A stretch of DNA of 8,872 nucleotides from Flavobacteriales bacterium UBA4011 (lineage in GTDB: Bacteria > Bacteroidota > Bacteroidia > Flavobacteriales_D > Crocinitomicaceae), in contig DGBF01000062.1 in assembly GCA_002384725.1 (NCBI GenBank), positions 353-9,224 of the forward strand. Direction: 5' to 3'. Positions within the stretch are counted from its first letter, which is position 1; every line of letters begins with the position of its first letter. Both the position numbers and the translations under genes were made by a program. The notes below the pieces were generated by a model. It was not told the origin of the DNA, searched no databases, and was given only the letters and a program-made list of their open reading frames with translations. Shown here piece by piece: positions 6,103-8,872 of this stretch.

Positions 6103-7655
6103 TGAGCGAAAATATTCAAATTCAAATTTCTCCTGAACAAGCTGTTGATCTAGAATGGATTGAGAAAACATTGGCCGCACGTTTAAACCGCGGCTTAGGT
6201 TCTTTTAAATACCGATGGAAAAAACGATCCATTGATGCTCGAAAACGAGATATTAAGGTTAATGCTACATTTGAATACATTTCTTCGGAGGAAGAATGGC
6301 CGGTACTGCATTATTTCGAACCAAAGAAAGTAAATTTGACTAAAGAAATTCACATTATTGGTTCGGGTCCTGCTGGATTATTTGCAGCGCTTAGAGCGAT
6401 AGAATTGGGTTGGAAACCAATCGTTTGGGAACGTGGTAAAGATGTCCGAGCAAGAAGAAGAGACTTGGCCAATTTGAACAAGAATCACCATGTAGACAAT
6501 GATTCTAATTATTGTTTTGGAGAAGGTGGAGCAGGAACCTATTCAGACGGAAAGCTATATACAAGAAGCAAAAAGCGAGGCGATGTAGAGAAAACATTGG
6601 GCATTTTTGTTGAGTTTGGTGCCGAACAAGATATTATGGTGGATGCACATCCACACATTGGAACGAACAAATTGCCGCAAATTATTGTGGCTATTCGTGA
6701 ACAAATAATTAGTTCAGGAGGAGAGGTTCATTTCGAATCTAAGATGACTGATTTAGCCATAGAAAAGGGTGAAATTTGTTCCATTACAATCAATGAAAAT
6801 AAAGTTATTGAGGTAGAACATTTGATTTTGGCAACGGGTCATTCGGCACGAGATGTTTTTGAATTGTTGCATTCCAAAAAGATACAACTCAATGCAAAAC
6901 CATTCGCCTTGGGCGTGAGAGTTGAGCATAGACAAGATTTTATTGATGCTCTCCAATATCATGGCAGAAAGAGCGACGAATACCTACCACCAGCTTCTTA
7001 TTCCTTAGTGTCTCAAGTTAATGGTAAAGGCGTTTTCTCTTTTTGTATGTGCCCTGGAGGTATAATTGCGCCTTGCGCGACAGAAAACGGAGAAGTAGTT
7101 ACAAATGGCTGGTCGCCTTCCAAAAGAAACAATCCGTTTAGTAATTCAGGGATCGTGGTAACGGTTTCGCCAGAAGATTTTGAGAATTCGGATGATCCGA
7201 TGGTTTGTTTGAATTTTCAAAAAGAGGTGGAGCAAAAATGTTGGGAGGCAGCAGGAGGAACGCAAAAAGTTCCGGCGCAGTGTTTGCAAGATTTTATCGA
7301 TGGAAAAGTTTCCAAAGAATTCCCAAGAAGTTCGTATCAACCGGGCATCACAAGTGTCGACTTGAACAAAGTACTACCAGAAATGATAAGTCAACGATTG
7401 AAACAAGGTTTTTTAGATTTCAATAAAAAAATGCGTGGTTTTATAAGTAACGACGCTGTTTTGCACGCTCCTGAATCAAGAACATCGAGTCCAATTCAGA
7501 TACCGAGAGACAGAGCGACGTTTCAGCATCCTGATGTCCAAGGACTTTATCCATGTGCAGAAGGTGCTGGGTACGCTGGAGGAATCATTTCAGCAGCAAT
7601 AGATGGGATGAATTGTGTAGATGCCGTTCTAGCCTCGGAAGAACTCAGAAAGTAA
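6102..7655 (+). CDS. Uncharacterised FAD-dependent oxidoreductase (COG2509 type)
   Basis: The 517-residue cytosolic flavoprotein has an N-terminal domain of about 80 residues containing the family-typical basic stretch KRSIDARKRDIKV (41-53). The dinucleotide fold follows with IIGSGPAGLFAAL (85-97, GxGxxG) and the ribose-binding acid in VWERG (Glu110). Other marks are CFGEGGAGTYSDGKL (138-152), LATGHSARD (243-251), a cysteine motif FCMCPGG (314-320), ESRTSSPI (458-465) and the C-terminal FAD motif CAEGAGYAGGIISAAIDGM (485-503). These match proteins annotated as FAD-dependent dehydrogenases of COG2509, whose substrate is not known to me. The paired cysteines Cys315 and Cys317, with Cys325 nearby, are of unknown role. 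TAATG at 6100-6104 gives a one-base overlap with porT, so the two are very likely co-translated. Its 3' end runs 27 bp into the opposite-strand methyltransferase gene. Full length, no frameshift. Confidence 0.88.
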   Translation: MSENIQIQISPEQAVDLEWIEKTLAARLNRGLGSFKYRWKKRSIDARKRDIKVNATFEYISSEEEWPVLHYFEPKKVNLTKEIHIIGSGPAGLFAALRAIELGWKPIVWERGKDVRARRRDLANLNKNHHVDNDSNYCFGEGGAGTYSDGKLYTRSKKRGDVEKTLGIFVEFGAEQDIMVDAHPHIGTNKLPQIIVAIREQIISSGGEVHFESKMTDLAIEKGEICSITINENKVIEVEHLILATGHSARDVFELLHSKKIQLNAKPFALGVRVEHRQDFIDALQYHGRKSDEYLPPASYSLVSQVNGKGVFSFCMCPGGIIAPCATENGEVVTNGWSPSKRNNPFSNSGIVVTVSPEDFENSDDPMVCLNFQKEVEQKCWEAAGGTQKVPAQCLQDFIDGKVSKEFPRSSYQPGITSVDLNKVLPEMISQRLKQGFLDFNKKMRGFISNDAVLHAPESRTSSPIQIPRDRATFQHPDVQGLYPCAEGAGYAGGIISAAIDGMNCVDAVLASEELRK

Positions 7656-8357
7656 AATTCCTGCTGCTGTAGCTACATTGAGCGATTCAGCATGGCCAAT
7701 TTTTGGAATGAGTATTTTCTGTTCCACCAATTTTTCAATCTCTGGCGAAATTCCATTTCCTTCATTTCCCATAATTAAAATCGCCGATTTAGGTAATTTC
7801 GTTTGATAAACATTTTCTCCATTTAAAAGAGCTCCAAAAACAGGTCTTTCGTCTGATTCCAAATAGTTTTCGAGGTCAAGGTAGGAAATCTTCGTTCGAA
7901 GAATGGAACCCATACTCGCTTGAATAACTTTTGGATTGAAGCAATCTGCCGTTCCAGTTGAACAAACGATATCATCCACCCCAAACCAATCTGCGAGTCG
8001 TATGATAGTTCCTAAATTCCCAGGGTCTTGAATTTGATCCAAAACCAATGTGAAGTCTTTGTTCGTTATTTTAACAGCGGGATATTCAAGTAAGGCAAGA
8101 CACTTATTGGGCGTTTTAAATCCTGAAATTTGGCTTGCCTCGAGCGATGTTAATTCAAAAACAGCCTCAAAATTCTCTATTTCCGGAATACTTTGACCTT
8201 TTTCTAAATAAACTTCACGAACGATTTGGCGCGATAATTGAAGCGCTTCAAGTACCATTTTCTCGCCTTCTACAAGGAAAACGCATTCCTTGTCTCGATT
8301 CTTTTTCAAGCGAAGAGAGCGAAGGAATTTTATCTTGTTTTTGGAAATTTTTTCCAC
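7629..8357 (-). CDS. SpoU/TrmH-family RNA 2'-O-methyltransferase
   Basis: The 242-residue protein has an N-terminal RNA-binding substrate domain of about 95 residues, with SKNKIKFLRSL (5-15) and FLVEGEKMV (27-35). The knotted SPOUT catalytic domain follows with its three motifs. Motif 1 is DQIQDPGNLGTIIRLADWFG (107-126), with Asn114 and the catalytic-type Arg120. Motif 2 is ILIMGNEGNGIS (193-204), and motif 3 is IPKIGHAESLNVATAAGILLSE (217-238), forming the trefoil knot that binds SAM. Proteins of this layout methylate a ribose 2'-OH in rRNA or tRNA; the target nucleotide cannot be read from sequence. The start is GTG (codon at 8357-8355). In-frame TAA lies five codons upstream, no ATG intervenes, and the next Met is residue 34, inside a conserved motif. 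The gene is divergent from the TamL-like gene and tail-to-tail overlapping with the FAD enzyme gene. Confidence 0.92.
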   Translation of the reverse strand: MEKISKNKIKFLRSLRLKKNRDKECVFLVEGEKMVLEALQLSRQIVREVYLEKGQSIPEIENFEAVFELTSLEASQISGFKTPNKCLALLEYPAVKITNKDFTLVLDQIQDPGNLGTIIRLADWFGVDDIVCSTGTADCFNPKVIQASMGSILRTKISYLDLENYLESDERPVFGALLNGENVYQTKLPKSAILIMGNEGNGISPEIEKLVEQKILIPKIGHAESLNVATAAGILLSEFFRG

Positions 8358-8370
8358 GTGAGTAAATTGT

Positions 8371-8378
8371 TATTTTTG
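8371..8378 (+). promoter_or_regulatory. Probable -7 promoter element for the TamL-like gene (TATTTTTG)
   Basis: The 8-mer fits TAnnTTTG exactly and lies 19 bp before the GTG start at 8398, so the leader would be about 14 nt. The nearest upstream TTTG (8340-8343) is 27 bp away, longer than the usual 17-23 bp, so the -33 box is uncertain. It lies next to the opposite-strand promoter candidate at 8381-8412. Confidence 0.45.
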
Positions 8379-8380
8379 TT

Positions 8381-8412
8381 CAACGTTAAATCGCCGAGTG
8401 AAGAAGTTCAAA
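8381..8412 (-). promoter_or_regulatory. Probable promoter of the RNA methyltransferase gene
   Basis: On the minus strand, TTTG (8412-8409) is followed after 20 bp by TAACGTTG (8388-8381), one mismatch from TAnnTTTG. Transcription would begin near 8375, about 17 nt before the GTG at 8357. The -33 box lies inside the first codons of the divergent TamL-like gene, so the two start regions interlock. Confidence 0.45.
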
Positions 8413-8872
8413 GCTACATATATTCTTGCAATTATTGTTTTTTGCATGCCATCTTGTCATCAGACCAAGCACGTTCCGGATGAAAATTATTTGGTTAAGA
8501 AAAATGTAATCAAGATTTCGGGCGATAATATAGAAAAGGATGAATTGGCTGAAATTATTCGTCAACCCGCCAATTTTAAAACCATACAATTAAAACTAAA
8601 GCTTCGGGCCTACAATCTTGTCGATTCGGCAAAAGTTGCTGAAAAGCGAATAGAGAAAAACATTCAAATAGACAAAAAGAACGATAAACGAAAAGTCCGT
8701 CAAGAACGAATCAATGATCGACGAATAAAAAAGGCAATAAAGAAAAATGTTGAATCGTACACAAAAAAGATCATTCCACTAAAAGATTCAATTAATCCAA
8801 GATTATTTATTCGCGAATGGTTGAAATATAAGTATGGTGAGCCACCGGTAATTTTTGATTCCACCGCATTCA
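8398..8872 (+). CDS. tamL: TamL-like outer-membrane lipoprotein of the BamA/TamA (Omp85) family, N-terminal part only
   Basis: From GTG at 8398 an open frame of 158 codons runs off the right edge. It begins with a lipoprotein signal: basic MKKFK, a hydrophobic stretch at 7-17 and a lipobox ending CMPSC, so Cys20 would be acylated. The text after it, HVPDENYLVKKNVIKISGD (25-43), then IIRQPANFKTIQLKL (53-67) and GEPPVIFDS (147-155), matches the N-terminal region of Bacteroidota Omp85 proteins called TamL, which carry POTRA domains and a C-terminal barrel. TamA/TamL proteins help insert or traffic proteins in the outer membrane. Residues 79-124 are strongly basic (Lys/Arg about half of the positions). 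In-frame TGA at 8359-8361 and lack of an upstream ATG make GTG the start; Met17 would destroy the signal. POTRA and barrel parts lie outside the window, so the assignment rests on the N-terminal third or less. Confidence 0.75.
   Translation, partial: MKKFKATYILAIIVFCMPSCHQTKHVPDENYLVKKNVIKISGDNIEKDELAEIIRQPANFKTIQLKLKLRAYNLVDSAKVAEKRIEKNIQIDKKNDKRKVRQERINDRRIKKAIKKNVESYTKKIIPLKDSINPRLFIREWLKYKYGEPPVIFDSTAF

Larger units (their letters stand above)
620..7655 (+). other. Predicted six-gene operon
   Basis: Six plus-strand genes follow each other with junctions of 0 bp (aminotransferase/kinase), 11-bp overlap (kinase/K+ transporter), 7-bp gap (transporter/ubiE), 39-bp gap (ubiE/porT) and 1-bp overlap (porT/FAD enzyme). 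No intrinsic terminator hairpin with a T-run is seen at any junction. One transcript from the promoter near 589-596 is the simplest reading, with a possible second start before porT. No terminator fits after 7655 either, because the opposite gene begins its overlap at 7629. Confidence 0.7.

Noticed and set aside
7668..7677. Perfect 10-bp palindrome TGTAGCTACA just past the end of the FAD enzyme gene
   Set aside because: It encodes conserved residues (Asn-Val-Ala-Thr) of motif 3 of the methyltransferase, has no loop and no following T-run, so it is not a terminator.
8135..8483. Two plus-strand open frames opposite the RNA methyltransferase N-terminus and the start of the TamL-like gene
   Set aside because: Both run antisense to conserved methyltransferase codons, and one is out of frame with the lipoprotein gene; no domain is recognisable in either.

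Overview
The window looks like ordinary core chromosome from a member of the Bacteroidota, most likely Flavobacteriales. Four things point there. It carries porT, a type IX secretion (T9SS) component confined to this phylum. The Omp85-family gene at the right edge begins with a lipoprotein signal, as TamL of Bacteroidota does. The DNA is AT-rich with almost no Shine-Dalgarno sequences. Several start sites are preceded by TAnnTTTG, the -7 element of this phylum's primary sigma factor.

Layout. At the left edge, on the minus strand and cut by the window, is a PlsC-type lysophospholipid acyltransferase (1-459). A 160-bp divergent intergenic region follows, with two copies of TAGCTTTG. From 620 to 7655 six plus-strand genes are packed with at most 39 bp between them. 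They are a 1-beta class aspartate/prephenate aminotransferase, a PfkB kinase of the heptose-7-phosphate kinase type, a TrkH-family K+ transporter with an N-terminal membrane extension, the menaquinone methyltransferase UbiE/MenG, PorT, and a COG2509-type FAD-dependent oxidoreductase. A SpoU/TrmH-family RNA methyltransferase (7629-8357, minus strand) converges on the last of these, and the two coding regions overlap tail to tail by 27 bp. Divergent from it, after only 40 bp, starts a TamL/BamA-like outer-membrane lipoprotein gene (8398 to the right edge, incomplete).

How the genes fit together. Most act in or on the cell envelope: lipid acylation, a possible LPS-sugar kinase, K+ uptake, the respiratory quinone, protein secretion through T9SS, and outer-membrane protein insertion. 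The tight spacing suggests one housekeeping operon, possibly with an extra start point just before porT. No adjacent gene supplies the usual Trk/Ktr regulatory subunit, a second heptose-pathway enzyme, or another T9SS component.

I see no mobile element, CRISPR array, tRNA, rRNA, phage gene or defence system, and no wholly new system. The points most worth a second look are the voltage-sensor-like extension of the K+ transporter, the 40-bp divergent promoter region with two GTG starts, the uncharacterised FAD enzyme coupled to porT, and the basic segment in the TamL-like protein.
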